Assembly: GCA_944388175.1 (NCBI GenBank) | Contig: CALXHR010000011.1 | Location: 1-57,588 of the forward strand | DNA length: 57,588 bases | Source of the DNA: an uncultured Gemmiger sp. | Lineage (GTDB): Bacteria; Bacillota; Clostridia; Oscillospirales; Ruminococcaceae | Direction of reading: 5' to 3' | Shown here: positions 1 to 8,164 of the stretch, piece after piece | How positions within the stretch are numbered: the stretch's first letter is position 1 | How the letters are laid out: every line of letters starts with the position of its first letter | Notes under the pieces: generated by a model | Database searches by the model: none | What the model saw: the letters and a program-made list of their open reading frames with translations, nothing else | What the model was told of the DNA's origin: nothing | Program-made: the position numbers and the translations under genes

Positions 1-23
1 TTTTTGACCACTTTTGATAAAGT

Positions 24-422
24 TTAGCGCTTGCTGAACTGCGGAGCGCGACGGGCAGCCTTGAGGCCGTACTTCTTACGCTCTTTCATACGAGGATCGC
101 GGGTGAGGAACCCGGCCTTCTTGAGGGCGGGGCGCAGCTCGGGGTTGAACTGCAGCAGGGCGCGGGACAGACCGTGGCGGATGGCGCCCGCCTGGCCGGC
201 GCAGCCGCCGCCGACCACGTTGACGACGATGTCGAACTTGCCCTCGGTCTCGGTGAGGACCAGCGGGCTGTTGACCAGCAGCTTGAGGGTCTCGAGACCG
301 AAGTAGTCGTTGATATCGCGGCCATTGATGGTCATTTTGCCGGTGCCGTTGTAGACACGCACGCGGGCAACAGAATGTTTACGACGGCCGGTGCCGTAGA
401 AATAAGGTTTGGTTTCGTACAT
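24..422 (-). CDS. rpsI: 30S ribosomal protein S9
   Basis: S9 of the small ribosomal subunit, whose C-terminal tail reaches the P-site tRNA. The 132-aa product has the usual length. It carries the family features: an N-terminal [13 protein letters not shown] block, an internal [14 protein letters not shown] stretch, and a basic tail ending in the typical SKR. The start is ATG at 422-420, preceded by AAGGAGG at good spacing. It lies 20 bp downstream of rplM in the conserved rplM-rpsI operon and is surely cotranscribed with it. The window begins just after the stop codon, so the operon terminator is not visible. Confidence 0.98.
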   Translation of the reverse strand: MYETKPYFYGTGRRKHSVARVRVYNGTGKMTINGRDINDYFGLETLKLLVNSPLVLTETEGKFDIVVNVVGGGCAGQAGAIRHGLSRALLQFNPELRPALKKAGFLTRDPRMKERKKYGLKAARRAPQFSKR

Positions 423-442
423 CTTCGATTGCCTCCTTCAAC

Positions 443-874
443 TCAGATCTCAACGGCTTCGGGCTTCTGCGCCGCATGGGCGTGGTCGGCCGTCTTGTAG
501 CAGTGCAGGCGGGTCATCGCCTTGGCGCCCAGCGTGTTGGAGGGCACCATGCCCTTGACCGCGTAGGTCATGGCCTTGTCGCTGGCCTCGGCCATCAGGG
601 TCTTGTACTGGGTCTCTTTCAGGCCGCCGATCCAGCCGGAGTGGGTGCGGTGGAACTTCTTCTCCAGCTTTTTGCCGGTCAGGACCGCCTCGTCACAGTT
701 GATGATGATGACGTGGTCGCCGCAGTCGACGTTGGGGGTGAAAACGGGTTTGTTTTTGCCGCGCAGGATGACGGCCGCCTTGGCGGCGACGCGGCCCAGC
801 GGTTTGCCGGCGGCGTCGATCACATACCACTTGCGGTCAGCCATTTCAGCGGGCTTGGCGAGAGTCGTGCTCAT
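443..874 (-). CDS. rplM: 50S ribosomal protein L13
   Basis: L13 is an early-assembling protein of the large subunit. The 143-aa product shows the family sequence: KWYVIDAAGKPLGRVA near the N-terminus, then GDHVIIINCD and a K-rich middle. The frame is open upstream, but the start chosen is ATG at 874-872: a GGAGG sits 8 bp before it, and the protein then begins like other Firmicutes L13 with a short extension before DRKWYV. It is the first gene of the rplM-rpsI operon, with its own strong promoter and a roughly 90-nt leader upstream. Confidence 0.97.
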   Translation of the reverse strand: MSTTLAKPAEMADRKWYVIDAAGKPLGRVAAKAAVILRGKNKPVFTPNVDCGDHVIIINCDEAVLTGKKLEKKFHRTHSGWIGGLKETQYKTLMAEASDKAMTYAVKGMVPSNTLGAKAMTRLHCYKTADHAHAAQKPEAVEI

Positions 875-965
875 AGTAGGAACCTCCATTATAAAATAAC
901 ACGTCCGTTCAAAAAACGGTATCAAGCAGCGCCGGGCACCTTGTGCGCGGCGCCTTTTTCGCGCA
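875..965 (-). promoter_or_regulatory. Leader of rplM-rpsI, possible L13-type autoregulatory RNA
   Basis: Between the inferred transcription start near 965 and the rplM ATG lie about 90 nt that can fold. One hairpin pairs GCGCCG-C-GCAC with GTGC-C-CGGCGC around an AAG loop (about 925-952). A smaller one pairs CCGTT with AACGG (about 907-921). Firmicutes rplM operons often carry a ribosomal-protein leader (the Rfam L13 leader) that binds L13. Structure and position fit that idea, but I did not verify the consensus, so the class is inference. Confidence 0.45.
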
Positions 966-971
966 AGTGTG

Positions 972-1000
972 ATTATAGCAGAACCCTCGGCGCAAGTCAA
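972..1000 (-). promoter_or_regulatory. Sigma-A promoter of rplM-rpsI
   Basis: On the minus strand TTGACT (1000-995) and TATAAT (977-972) are separated by exactly 17 bp. This near-perfect match to the housekeeping consensus fits a highly expressed ribosomal protein operon. It predicts a start near 965. Confidence 0.9.
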
Positions 1001-1120
1001 CGCTTTTGGGCAAGAATTTTTATATATTCCGGCATTGCTCGCAAATACTCCAATTTTCTTTTGTTTCCTCTTGTTTTCTCACTTTGTATTTTCGGTTTTG
1101 TGTTTTGCCGGGCAAGGCGC

Positions 1121-1166
1121 AAAAAGCCCGGCCCGCCGGGCAAAACTGCGCGGCGGGCCGGGCTTT
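1121..1166 (-). terminator. Rho-independent terminator of the HPr-like gene
   Basis: A 15-bp perfect stem (1123-1137 pairing with 1152-1166, sequence AAAGCCCGGCCCGCC) is followed on the minus strand by a run of T. It lies 18 bp past the stop codon of the HPr-like gene and separates it from the rplM promoter. The rest of 1001-1120 is AT-rich with no gene. Confidence 0.9.
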
Positions 1167-1183
1167 CGGTTTGCGGTTTCCGT

Positions 1184-1405
1184 TTACTGTTTGATCGCGT
1201 TGACGACGCGGCGCAAATCGCCCTCGTCCTCGCACACGATCTTCACGGGGTGGCTGTAATCCAGGCTCATCATGCCCAGGATGCTCTTGGCATCGGCAAT
1301 GCTGCCCTTCATGTCGTGCACACCGACAGCGTTATAGCACTTGGCGGCAGCAGACACGATCCCCTTGACTTCCGTGAAGTTGGAAACCTTGACTTGTTTC
1401 ACCAT
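1184..1405 (-). CDS. HPr-like protein lacking the phosphorylatable histidine
   Basis: A 73-aa HPr-fold protein. The C-terminal half has the HPr signature around the regulatory serine: AKSILGMMSLDYSH with Ser41, equivalent to Ser46 of B. subtilis HPr. Where HPr has the GIHARPA active-site loop, this protein reads FTEVKGIVSA, so both His15 and Arg17 are absent. It therefore should not carry phosphate from Enzyme I to PTS permeases. Retaining the serine region recalls Crh, the regulatory HPr paralogue. Start ATG 1405-1403 follows a clean GGAGG. It is monocistronic with its own promoter and terminator. The fold call is secure; a regulatory role is inference. Confidence 0.82.
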   Translation of the reverse strand: MVKQVKVSNFTEVKGIVSAAAKCYNAVGVHDMKGSIADAKSILGMMSLDYSHPVKIVCEDEGDLRRVVNAIKQ

Positions 1406-1837
1406 AGTAATGACCTCCAGATAATTCCCACAGCAAGCCAACCTCTGGGGCGGCGCAACGTCTGCGCCGCGCGGCTTGCCGTGCAGGGCGCCGCCGGGCC
1501 ACCATGCCCGGGTCTTTCCGTCCCTGCATTGGCATTATAGCATAAAATATGCCCGCTTGTTTTGTGAGAGATGCACAAAACCGATTTTTTCCATTTCCTG
1601 CACAAAAGACCCAAATCTTCATTTTGGCGATTTGGTGAGTTTGCTCATATTCCAGGCAGGCCTTCCCCGTCTGTTCATTATATTTATGTTGTCTGAAAGC
1701 AAAATTTATGTTTTTAGATCGTTTTTGTGGATTTTTACCGGTTTCTGCCGTGATTTTGCCTTTTGGCTCGTCCGGTATGGATAACTAACTGCAACAAAAA
1801 GCCATAATTTCTCTGCTTTTTAAGCGCGAGTGCCGGG
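1406..1837. other. Intergenic region between tex and the HPr-like gene
   Basis: This 430-bp stretch has no convincing gene. It holds an extended -10 promoter for the HPr-like gene on the minus strand (TGC-TATAAT, TATAAT at 1539-1534, no good -35) and a roughly 120-nt GC-rich leader. An AT-rich segment follows from about 1550 to 1830. At its left end a weak terminator-like hairpin for tex pairs AAAAAGC (1796-1802) with GCTTTTT (1815-1821). A 102-codon open frame on the plus strand (1476-1784) has a composition unlike neighbouring proteins and no ribosome binding site. Confidence 0.55.
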
Positions 1838-3997
1838 TTACACCCCTTTCATCGATAGAGCGATGCGTTTTTTGCCCACATCGACGCTGAGGACCTTGAC
1901 CTTGACGATATCGCCGACTTTGAGCACCTCGCGCGGGTGCTTGATAAAGCGGTCGCTGATCTGCGAGATGTGCACCAGGCCGTCCTGGTGGACGCCGAGG
2001 TCGACGAACGCGCCGAAGTCGATGACGTTGCGCACGGTGCCCTGCAGCACCATGCCGGGCTTGAGGTCCTCCAGCTGCATGATATCGCTGCGCAGCAGCG
2101 GCGGGGGCAGCGTATCGCGCACATCGCGCCCCGGCTTGCACAGTTCGCTGACGATATCGTGCAGCGTGGGCGCACCGATGCCCAGGGCTTCGCACAGGGG
2201 CTTCTCCCCTTTTGCCTGGACGGCGGCGGGCAGGCCGGCCAGCGCCGGGGTGCCGATATCGGCCGCCGTAAAGCCGCAGGCGTCCAGCAGGCCCTTGGCG
2301 GCGGCGTAGCTTTCGGGGTGGACGGCGGTGGCGTCCAGGCGGTTTTTGGCTTCCGGCAGACGCAGGAAGCCGGCGCACTGCTCATACGCTTTGGGGCCCA
2401 GGCCCTTGACTTTTTTGAGCTGCGCGCGGGAGGTGAACGCCCCCTCGGCTTCGCGCCGGGCGACGATGTTTTTGGCCGTGGCGGCCGTCAGGCCGGCCAC
2501 GCGGCGCAGCAGCGGCGCGCTGGCGGTGTTGAGGTCGACGCCGACGCTGTTGACGCAGTCCTCGACGACGCCGTCCAGCGTCTCGTCCAGGCGTTTTTGC
2601 GGCATATCGTGCTGGTACTGCCCGACGCCGACGGCCTTGGGGTCGATTTTGACGAGTTCGGCCAGGGGGTCCTGCAAACGCCGCGCAATGGACACCGCGC
2701 TGCGCAGGTTGACGTCGAACTGGGGGAACTCCTCGGCCGCCAGTTTGCTGGCGGAGTAGACCGAAGCCCCGGCTTCGCTGACGACCATGTATTGCAGGCG
2801 CAGGCCGTTTTCGGCCGCCAGCTCATGGATGACGGCAGCGGCGAACTCCTCGGTCTCATGGCCGGCGGTTCCGTTGCCGATGGCCAGCACCTCGACGCCG
2901 TGCGCCAAAATCATCTGCTTGACGGTGCGCTTAGCCTGGTCGACGCGCTTGAACTCCGGCACGGGGTAGACGACGCCGGTGTCCAGCACTTTGCCGGTGG
3001 GGTCGACGACGGCGACCTTGCAGCCCATGCGGTAGCCGGGGTCCAGCCCCATGACCGTTTTGCCGCGGATGGGCGGCTGCAGCAGCAGCTGGCGCAGGTT
3101 ATCGCCAAAGACGCGGATGGCCCCCTCGGCCGCGGCGTCGGTCAGTTCGCCGCGCAGCTCGTTTTCGAGACTGGGGTGGATCAGGCGGCGGTAGGCGTCC
3201 AGCGCGGCGGCTTCCACCAGGGCGGCGCTGGCCCCGCCGGTCTTTTTGCGGGCGAACATCCAGGCGACGATGGCGCCCGCGCGCTCGGCGTCGACCTGGA
3301 TGCTGACTTTGAGGTAGCCCTCGCGCTCGCCGCGGTCCAGCGCCAGCACGCGGTGGCCGGGGATTTTGGCCAGCGGCTCGGCATAGTCGTAGTACTGGGC
3401 ATAGACGCTGTCCTCGTCCCTGGCTTTGGCGCTGGCGATGCGCCCGAACGCGCGGTAGTAGCGGCGCAGTTCGGCGCGGCAGGCCGCGTCGTCGGAGATC
3501 TGCTCGGCCAGGATATCCTGCGCGCCGGCCAGCGCGGCGTCCGCGTCGGGCACTTCATCGTTCAGGTACGCGGCGGCGGTCGCCTGCGGGTCCAGGGCCG
3601 GGTCCTGCGCAAAAATCGCATCGGCCAGGCCCTGCAGCCCGCGGGCGCGGGCGATACCGGCGCGGGTCTTGCGCTTGGGTTTGTAGGGGCGGTAGAGGTC
3701 CTCGACTTCGGCCAGGGTGGCGGCCTTTTGCAGCGCGGCGGTCAGCTCCGGCGTCATGGCGCCCTGCCCGTCGATGGCGGCGGCGACCTCCTCTTTGCGC
3801 TTGTCCAGCCCGCGCAGGTAGGCCAGGCGGTCGCCCAGGTCGCGCAGGACCTGGTCATCCATCGAGCCGGTGGCTTCCTTGCGGTAGCGCGCGATGAAGG
3901 GGATGGTATTGCCCGCGTCGATAAGGTCGATGGCCCCCTGCACGTTTTGGGCGGTGAGGTGCAGTTCGGCGGCAAGCTGTTCAGCATAGTTCGACAT
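1838..3997 (-). CDS. tex: Tex family RNA-binding transcription accessory protein
   Basis: A 719-aa Tex protein, a nucleic-acid-binding factor linked to transcription. The domains come in Tex order: an N-terminal helical region with DLYRPYKPKRKTR, a YqgF/RNase H-like domain (VMGLDPGYRMGCKVAVVD), tandem helix-hairpin-helix motifs (NTASAPLLRRVAGL, LKKVKGLGPKAYEQCAGFLR), and a C-terminal S1 domain (LKPGMVLQGTVRNVIDFGAFVDLG). Full length. The frame is open further upstream, but ATG 3997-3995 is chosen because MSNYAEQLAAEL matches Tex N-termini and an AGAGAG lies before it. Its start overlaps the end of the upstream membrane-protein gene by 17 bp, which suggests translational coupling. Confidence 0.95.
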   Translation of the reverse strand: MSNYAEQLAAELHLTAQNVQGAIDLIDAGNTIPFIARYRKEATGSMDDQVLRDLGDRLAYLRGLDKRKEEVAAAIDGQGAMTPELTAALQKAATLAEVEDLYRPYKPKRKTRAGIARARGLQGLADAIFAQDPALDPQATAAAYLNDEVPDADAALAGAQDILAEQISDDAACRAELRRYYRAFGRIASAKARDEDSVYAQYYDYAEPLAKIPGHRVLALDRGEREGYLKVSIQVDAERAGAIVAWMFARKKTGGASAALVEAAALDAYRRLIHPSLENELRGELTDAAAEGAIRVFGDNLRQLLLQPPIRGKTVMGLDPGYRMGCKVAVVDPTGKVLDTGVVYPVPEFKRVDQAKRTVKQMILAHGVEVLAIGNGTAGHETEEFAAAVIHELAAENGLRLQYMVVSEAGASVYSASKLAAEEFPQFDVNLRSAVSIARRLQDPLAELVKIDPKAVGVGQYQHDMPQKRLDETLDGVVEDCVNSVGVDLNTASAPLLRRVAGLTAATAKNIVARREAEGAFTSRAQLKKVKGLGPKAYEQCAGFLRLPEAKNRLDATAVHPESYAAAKGLLDACGFTAADIGTPALAGLPAAVQAKGEKPLCEALGIGAPTLHDIVSELCKPGRDVRDTLPPPLLRSDIMQLEDLKPGMVLQGTVRNVIDFGAFVDLGVHQDGLVHISQISDRFIKHPREVLKVGDIVKVKVLSVDVGKKRIALSMKGV

Positions 3998-6344
3998 TGG
4001 GTTCTCTCTTTCTTTTGACAAAATGTACAAACAGGTACGCGGCGTAGACGGCCCAGGCGGCCAGGCAGATGCCGGCCGCGGGGGCCAGCCCCGGCGTGTG
4101 GTAGGTAAAGGTGATGTCGGCATCGCCGGCCGGCACGGCGACGGCCATCAGGCCCCAGTCGACGCGCTCGATATCGGCCGGCGCGCCGTTGACGGTGGCG
4201 GTAAAGCCGTCGTCATACGGCACGCTGAAAAACACAAGCTGCGGTTCGTCATAACAGCTGTGGGCCGTAAAGCCGGTGCGCGTGGCCGTAAACTGCGGCA
4301 CGGCCGCGGCGCGGCGGGTTTCGCAGTCGGCGGCGTAGGTCTCGGCGCTGCGGTCGGCGAGTTCCTCGTCGGGCAGCGGGTCCAGCAGGGCGCCGTAGCG
4401 GGCGATCTGGGCGTCGTCCAGCAGCAGCGCGCGCAGCAGAATTTGCGCGCGCTCCTCCTCGGGCACGGTGTCCAGCTGCTCCTGCGTGACATAGTGGTCG
4501 TAGGCAAAGCCCATCGGCACCCAGTTTTCATTTTCATACAGTGCAAAGGCGCCGGCCTGCCCGGCGGGCGTCCAGCCGGGCAGCGCTTCGTTTTGCCAAT
4601 CCTCGACGCTGTCCTGTGCCACCAGCGTGTACCGCACGCTGAGCAGCCCGCGCAGGGCGTAGTTTGCGGCTTCCGGCTTGGAGTTGACGTCCCGCTGGAC
4701 GCCGACCTCCGGGTAGAAGGCCATGATGCTGGGCGCGACGGTGGAGTTGAAAAATTGCAGGCAGCTGCGGTCGAACCACAGCCCCAGGTTGCTGTGCGCA
4801 CCGTAGGCGTCCAGGCGGTAGAAAGCGTCGTTTGGCAGCGCGGCGGCAAGATCATCCGCCGAGCCCTGTGTCTCGGCAATCAGGTCGCTGTCGGTCTCCC
4901 ACTGGGGGTATTTGGTTAGCGAGAGGTGTACCGTGCCGTACACAAAGGTGAACGCCAGCACGGCGGCCAGCAGGCGGCGCGGCCAGTCCGGCCGGGCGCG
5001 CCAGAGCCGCCACAGCCCCCAAAACAGCAGTACGCCCAGCATGCTGACGCCAAAGATGCCCCAAAAGCGCGGCTGGAGATCGACGACGCCAAGGCGGAAG
5101 TTGCCGTCGTCGTCGGTGTTGGGCACCAGCGCGAACGCCGCCGCGCTGAGCGTGATGAGCGCCACCGTCCGCCAGGCGCGGGGGACTTCGCGCTCGGCCA
5201 GGTCACCGCGGGAGAGCAGCGTCCCCGTGGCCCCGCACAAGACCAGCACCGGCATGTAGTACCACCGCGCATAGTAGCTGGAGTTGAGCGCATAGAACGC
5301 GCTGTTGAGCACCGGCACGAAGGCGCACACCACGCACAGTTTGAGCAGGCGGCTGAACGGGTGACGGCGGCGCGCGCGGCAAAACGCCAGCCCGCCCACA
5401 ATGCCGACGAGCGGCAGGTAGGCCGTCATGCTGGTGTGCTTGAAGACGCCGCCCTCGAACAGATCTTTAAAGTACGGCGCGTCGGGCATCAAAAAGGCGC
5501 TGTACAAAATGGCGCCGTACTGCTGCGAGTTGCCGTACAAAAGGTAGCCGTAGCCGTTGAAGGGGTCGATGGTGCGGGGGTTCTGCAAAAGCGAGAGACC
5601 GGCCGGCACCAGCAAAATGCAGCCCATGGCGCACCCCAGCAGCGAAAAGGCGGCCAGCGAAACAAAACGCCGCGGCCCCACTTTGTACGCGCGCCCGGCC
5701 AGCATACACAGGAAATACAGGATCAAAAAGACGGCCTGCCCGGCGAAGAAGAAATAGTTGTTGACGAGGTTGAGCGCCACCCAGAACGGGAACGGCGCAT
5801 ATTTGCCGTCGAGCACGGCGTCGTCCAGTGACGCCAGCAGGTACGGGAACAGCGCCACAACGTCGAGAAAATGGTTGAAAAAGATGTTGTACACCGTAAA
5901 GCCGGAGCAGGCGTACAAGCAGGCGGCCAGCAGCTGCCAGTCGGCCCCGCGCACCCAGCGGCGCGCCCACAGGTAAGCCCCGCCGCCAGCCAGCGCGAAT
6001 TTCAGGCACAGCAGCGGCACCATGGCCCAGGGCATCCACTGTGAGGGCACCCACAGCGTCAGCCAGAAAAACGGGCTGCCCAGCAGGTAGAAGGAATAGG
6101 CGTTGACGAACCCGCTGCCGAGGTCGGTGGCCCAGCTGAAACTGCCGCCCTGTTTGACAAAGGCGTTGGCGTACTGGTAAAAGTTGATCTGCTGGTCGTT
6201 GAAATCGCCGGCATAGTGGAACCAGCCGCCGCCCCAAAACGCGTCGGCGATGCAGTGCGGCAAAAACAGCGCCGCCGCCAGCAAAAAGCACAGCACGAAC
6301 GCCCGCTTATATTGCGATTTTGGCCGGATGGCTGGTAGCTGCAT
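3981..6344 (-). CDS. YfhO-family polytopic membrane protein
   Basis: A large integral membrane protein (787 aa) with about a dozen hydrophobic segments in the N-terminal 500 residues, a soluble extracytoplasmic part (about residues 520-750), a final membrane span, and a basic tail (VHFVKRKREPN). The family features are GGGWFHYAGDFNDQQINFY after the first span and FNHFLDVVALFPYLLASLD. This family resembles GT-C glycosyltransferases and includes B. subtilis YfhO, involved in lipoteichoic acid glycosylation; the donor here is unknown. Start ATG 6344-6342 has GCGAGG upstream; the longer open frame lacks a site. It overlaps tex by 17 bp and is probably cotranscribed with it. Confidence 0.8.
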   Translation of the reverse strand: MQLPAIRPKSQYKRAFVLCFLLAAALFLPHCIADAFWGGGWFHYAGDFNDQQINFYQYANAFVKQGGSFSWATDLGSGFVNAYSFYLLGSPFFWLTLWVPSQWMPWAMVPLLCLKFALAGGGAYLWARRWVRGADWQLLAACLYACSGFTVYNIFFNHFLDVVALFPYLLASLDDAVLDGKYAPFPFWVALNLVNNYFFFAGQAVFLILYFLCMLAGRAYKVGPRRFVSLAAFSLLGCAMGCILLVPAGLSLLQNPRTIDPFNGYGYLLYGNSQQYGAILYSAFLMPDAPYFKDLFEGGVFKHTSMTAYLPLVGIVGGLAFCRARRRHPFSRLLKLCVVCAFVPVLNSAFYALNSSYYARWYYMPVLVLCGATGTLLSRGDLAEREVPRAWRTVALITLSAAAFALVPNTDDDGNFRLGVVDLQPRFWGIFGVSMLGVLLFWGLWRLWRARPDWPRRLLAAVLAFTFVYGTVHLSLTKYPQWETDSDLIAETQGSADDLAAALPNDAFYRLDAYGAHSNLGLWFDRSCLQFFNSTVAPSIMAFYPEVGVQRDVNSKPEAANYALRGLLSVRYTLVAQDSVEDWQNEALPGWTPAGQAGAFALYENENWVPMGFAYDHYVTQEQLDTVPEEERAQILLRALLLDDAQIARYGALLDPLPDEELADRSAETYAADCETRRAAAVPQFTATRTGFTAHSCYDEPQLVFFSVPYDDGFTATVNGAPADIERVDWGLMAVAVPAGDADITFTYHTPGLAPAAGICLAAWAVYAAYLFVHFVKRKREPNVELC

Positions 6345-6377
6345 AGCAAAAACCTCGCAGTGATCCGCATAAACGTA

Positions 6378-6406
6378 CTGCCAGAACGGCAGAACTGTGG
6401 TATACT
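6378..6406 (+). promoter_or_regulatory. Promoter of the YfbR-like gene in a divergent intergenic region
   Basis: CTGCCA (6378-6383) and TATACT (6401-6406) are spaced by 17 bp, with TGTGG just before the -10 (extended -10, TGG-TATACT). On the opposite strand TGC-TATACT (TATACT at 6425-6420) could drive the YfhO-tex pair. The two promoters share about 105 bp. Confidence 0.6.
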
Positions 6407-6449
6407 GTAAACAGTTTTTAGTATAGCACAAACCGCAGGAGGAAAAAAG

Positions 6450-7052
6450 ATGAAAACCTACCCGCTGAGCGCCCTGCTGGGCCGCATGAAATACATCACA
6501 CGGTGGAGCCTGATGCGCAACGGCCGCCCCGAAACGTTGAGCGAACACACCGCCGACACCGCGCTGCTGGCGCACACGCTGTGTTTGATCGCCAAACATT
6601 GCACCGGCACCGGGGCCGCGCTGCGGCCCGAGGTGGTGGCGACGGCCGCCTTATACCACGACGCGCCGGAAATTTTGACCGGCGACATGCCGACGCCGGT
6701 CAAGTACAAAAACGATGCGCTGCGCAGCGCCTACAAAGCCGTCGAACGCGAGAGCGCCCGCGTGATGGCCAGCCTGCAGCCCGAGGAACTGCGCGCCGAG
6801 ACCGAAGCCTACCTGACGGGCAGCGTGCTCAACGACGCCGAGCGCAAGGTGCTGAAAGCGGCGGACCGGCTTTCGGCCATCATCAAGTGCATTGAGGAAG
6901 GCCAGGGCGGCAACCGCGAGTTTGAAGCCGCGCGCGAACAGCAGCTGGCCGCCCTGCACGCGCTGGATTGCCCCGAAGCCGAATATTTCATCGAGCATAT
7001 GCTGCCGTGCTACGCGCAGAACCTTGACGAACTGACCCGCGGCCGGTTCTGA
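6450..7052 (+). CDS. YfbR-type HD-domain 5'-deoxynucleotidase
   Basis: A 200-aa HD-superfamily metal-dependent phosphohydrolase matching E. coli YfbR, which removes phosphate from deoxynucleoside 5'-monophosphates. Diagnostic stretches are RWSLMRNGRPETLSEHTAD (metal-binding His of SEHT), YHDAPEILTGDMPTPVKY (the HD pair and substrate loop) and NDAERKVLKAADRLSA (distal Asp). Start ATG 6450 follows GCAGGAGG. It stands alone, divergent from the YfhO-like gene and convergent with dus, which fits a nucleotide-pool housekeeping enzyme. Confidence 0.88.
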   Translation: MKTYPLSALLGRMKYITRWSLMRNGRPETLSEHTADTALLAHTLCLIAKHCTGTGAALRPEVVATAALYHDAPEILTGDMPTPVKYKNDALRSAYKAVERESARVMASLQPEELRAETEAYLTGSVLNDAERKVLKAADRLSAIIKCIEEGQGGNREFEAAREQQLAALHALDCPEAEYFIEHMLPCYAQNLDELTRGRF

Positions 7053-7111
7053 GTGCGCAAAACCGGCGGCTGTACCGGTCCCTGTAGGCAGCGGCAAAAT
7101 GCCGTACCTGC

Positions 7112-8089
7112 TTATTCCTGCAAGCGGTAGACCGCGTCGATTAGGGTGTCGACGTCGGTGAAATGCTCGAGCATCGAGCAGTAGCGCCGCAGCGACGCCG
7201 CGCCGCGCAGGCCTTTCATATAGTGCATGGCCTGGCTGCGCGCCTGGGGCATGGCCAGGTACTCGCCTTTTTCCTCACACATTTCGTAAATTTGCGCGCG
7301 CAGCGCGTCCATGCGCTGGCGCAGCGTGGGGGCGGCGGGCGGTTGCTCGCCCAGCAGCGCCGCGCGCACTTGTTCAAACAGCCAGGGGTCGCCCAGCGCG
7401 GCGCGGCCGATCATGACGCCGTCGCAGCCGGTCTCCTGCAGCAGTGCCAGTGCGCCCGCGGCGCTGGTCACGTCGCCGTTGGCCAACACTGGGATATCCA
7501 CCGCCTGCTTGATGGCGGCGATGGCCCCGGCGTCGATGGGCGGGATGTACATCTGCTCCCGCGTGCGGCCGTGCACGGCCAGCAGGTCGGCCCCGTTGCC
7601 GGCGCACTGCTTGGCGACCTCGACGCCGGTGCGGTGTTCGTCGTCCCAGCCGATGCGCATCTTGACGGTCAGTGGCGTATCGTCGCCCAGGGCCTTGCGC
7701 GCGGCGGCCACCATGGCCCCGCACAGCGGCGGGTCCAGCAGCAGGCGGCTGCCCGCGCCGCTGGAGGTGATCTTGGGCGCGGGGCAGCCCATGTTGATGT
7801 CCAACATATCAAAGCGGATGCCTTTTTCGCGCACCAGCAAAATGGCCTTGGCCAGCGTTTCGGGCTCGGCCCCGAACAGCTGGATTGCGTACAGCCCGTG
7901 GGGCGCGGGGTCCCTGAGCAGCGCGAAGGATTTGCGGTCGCCAAAGCACAGCGCTTTGGCGCTGGCCATCTCGCTGACGGTCCACGCCGCGCCGTGGTCG
8001 GCCATCAGGTGGCGGCAGGCGGCGTCGGTCAGCCCGGCCATGGGGGCGAACACCGCCCCGGTGGGAATTTGCAGGGTTTTGAGTTGCAT
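7112..8089 (-). CDS. dus: tRNA-dihydrouridine synthase (DusB-like)
   Basis: An FMN-dependent enzyme (325 aa) that reduces uridine to dihydrouridine in tRNA D-loops. Visible family motifs are VFAPMAGLTDAACRHL at the N-terminus, DINMGCPAPKI with the catalytic Cys, LTVKMRIGWDD, LLAVHGRTREQMY, PVLANGDVTS and GVMIGRAALGDPWLF, all in TIM-barrel order. ATG 8089-8087 is chosen over an upstream in-frame start because AGAGG precedes it and MQLKTLQIP fits the family. It diverges from polA across a 144-bp region with back-to-back promoters. The 59-bp gap to the YfbR-like gene shows no strong terminator. Confidence 0.93.
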   Translation of the reverse strand: MQLKTLQIPTGAVFAPMAGLTDAACRHLMADHGAAWTVSEMASAKALCFGDRKSFALLRDPAPHGLYAIQLFGAEPETLAKAILLVREKGIRFDMLDINMGCPAPKITSSGAGSRLLLDPPLCGAMVAAARKALGDDTPLTVKMRIGWDDEHRTGVEVAKQCAGNGADLLAVHGRTREQMYIPPIDAGAIAAIKQAVDIPVLANGDVTSAAGALALLQETGCDGVMIGRAALGDPWLFEQVRAALLGEQPPAAPTLRQRMDALRAQIYEMCEEKGEYLAMPQARSQAMHYMKGLRGAASLRRYCSMLEHFTDVDTLIDAVYRLQE

Positions 8090-8120
8090 GGGGTACCTCT
8101 TTTGTGTGATCTCGGCTTCC

Positions 8121-8153
8121 ATTCTACCACATTTGCGGCGTTTGTGGTATACT
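8121..8153. promoter_or_regulatory. Symmetrical divergent promoters of dus and polA
   Basis: The plus strand has TATACT at 8148-8153 preceded by TGTGG. The minus strand has TAGAAT at 8126-8121, also preceded by TGTGG. The two form an inverted repeat, TACCACA (8125-8131) and TGTGGTA (8143-8149), with an 11-bp spacer. Both promoters are of the extended -10 type with poor -35 elements, so bound polymerases would clash or compete. Confidence 0.6.
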
Positions 8154-8164
8154 ATACTTGCTGC

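Noticed and set aside
1476-1784. A 102-codon plus-strand open frame in the tex/HPr-like intergenic region
   Set aside because: No ribosome binding site, amino acid use unlike its neighbours, and it runs across the HPr-like promoter. The AT-rich DNA makes a hydrophobic chance frame likely.
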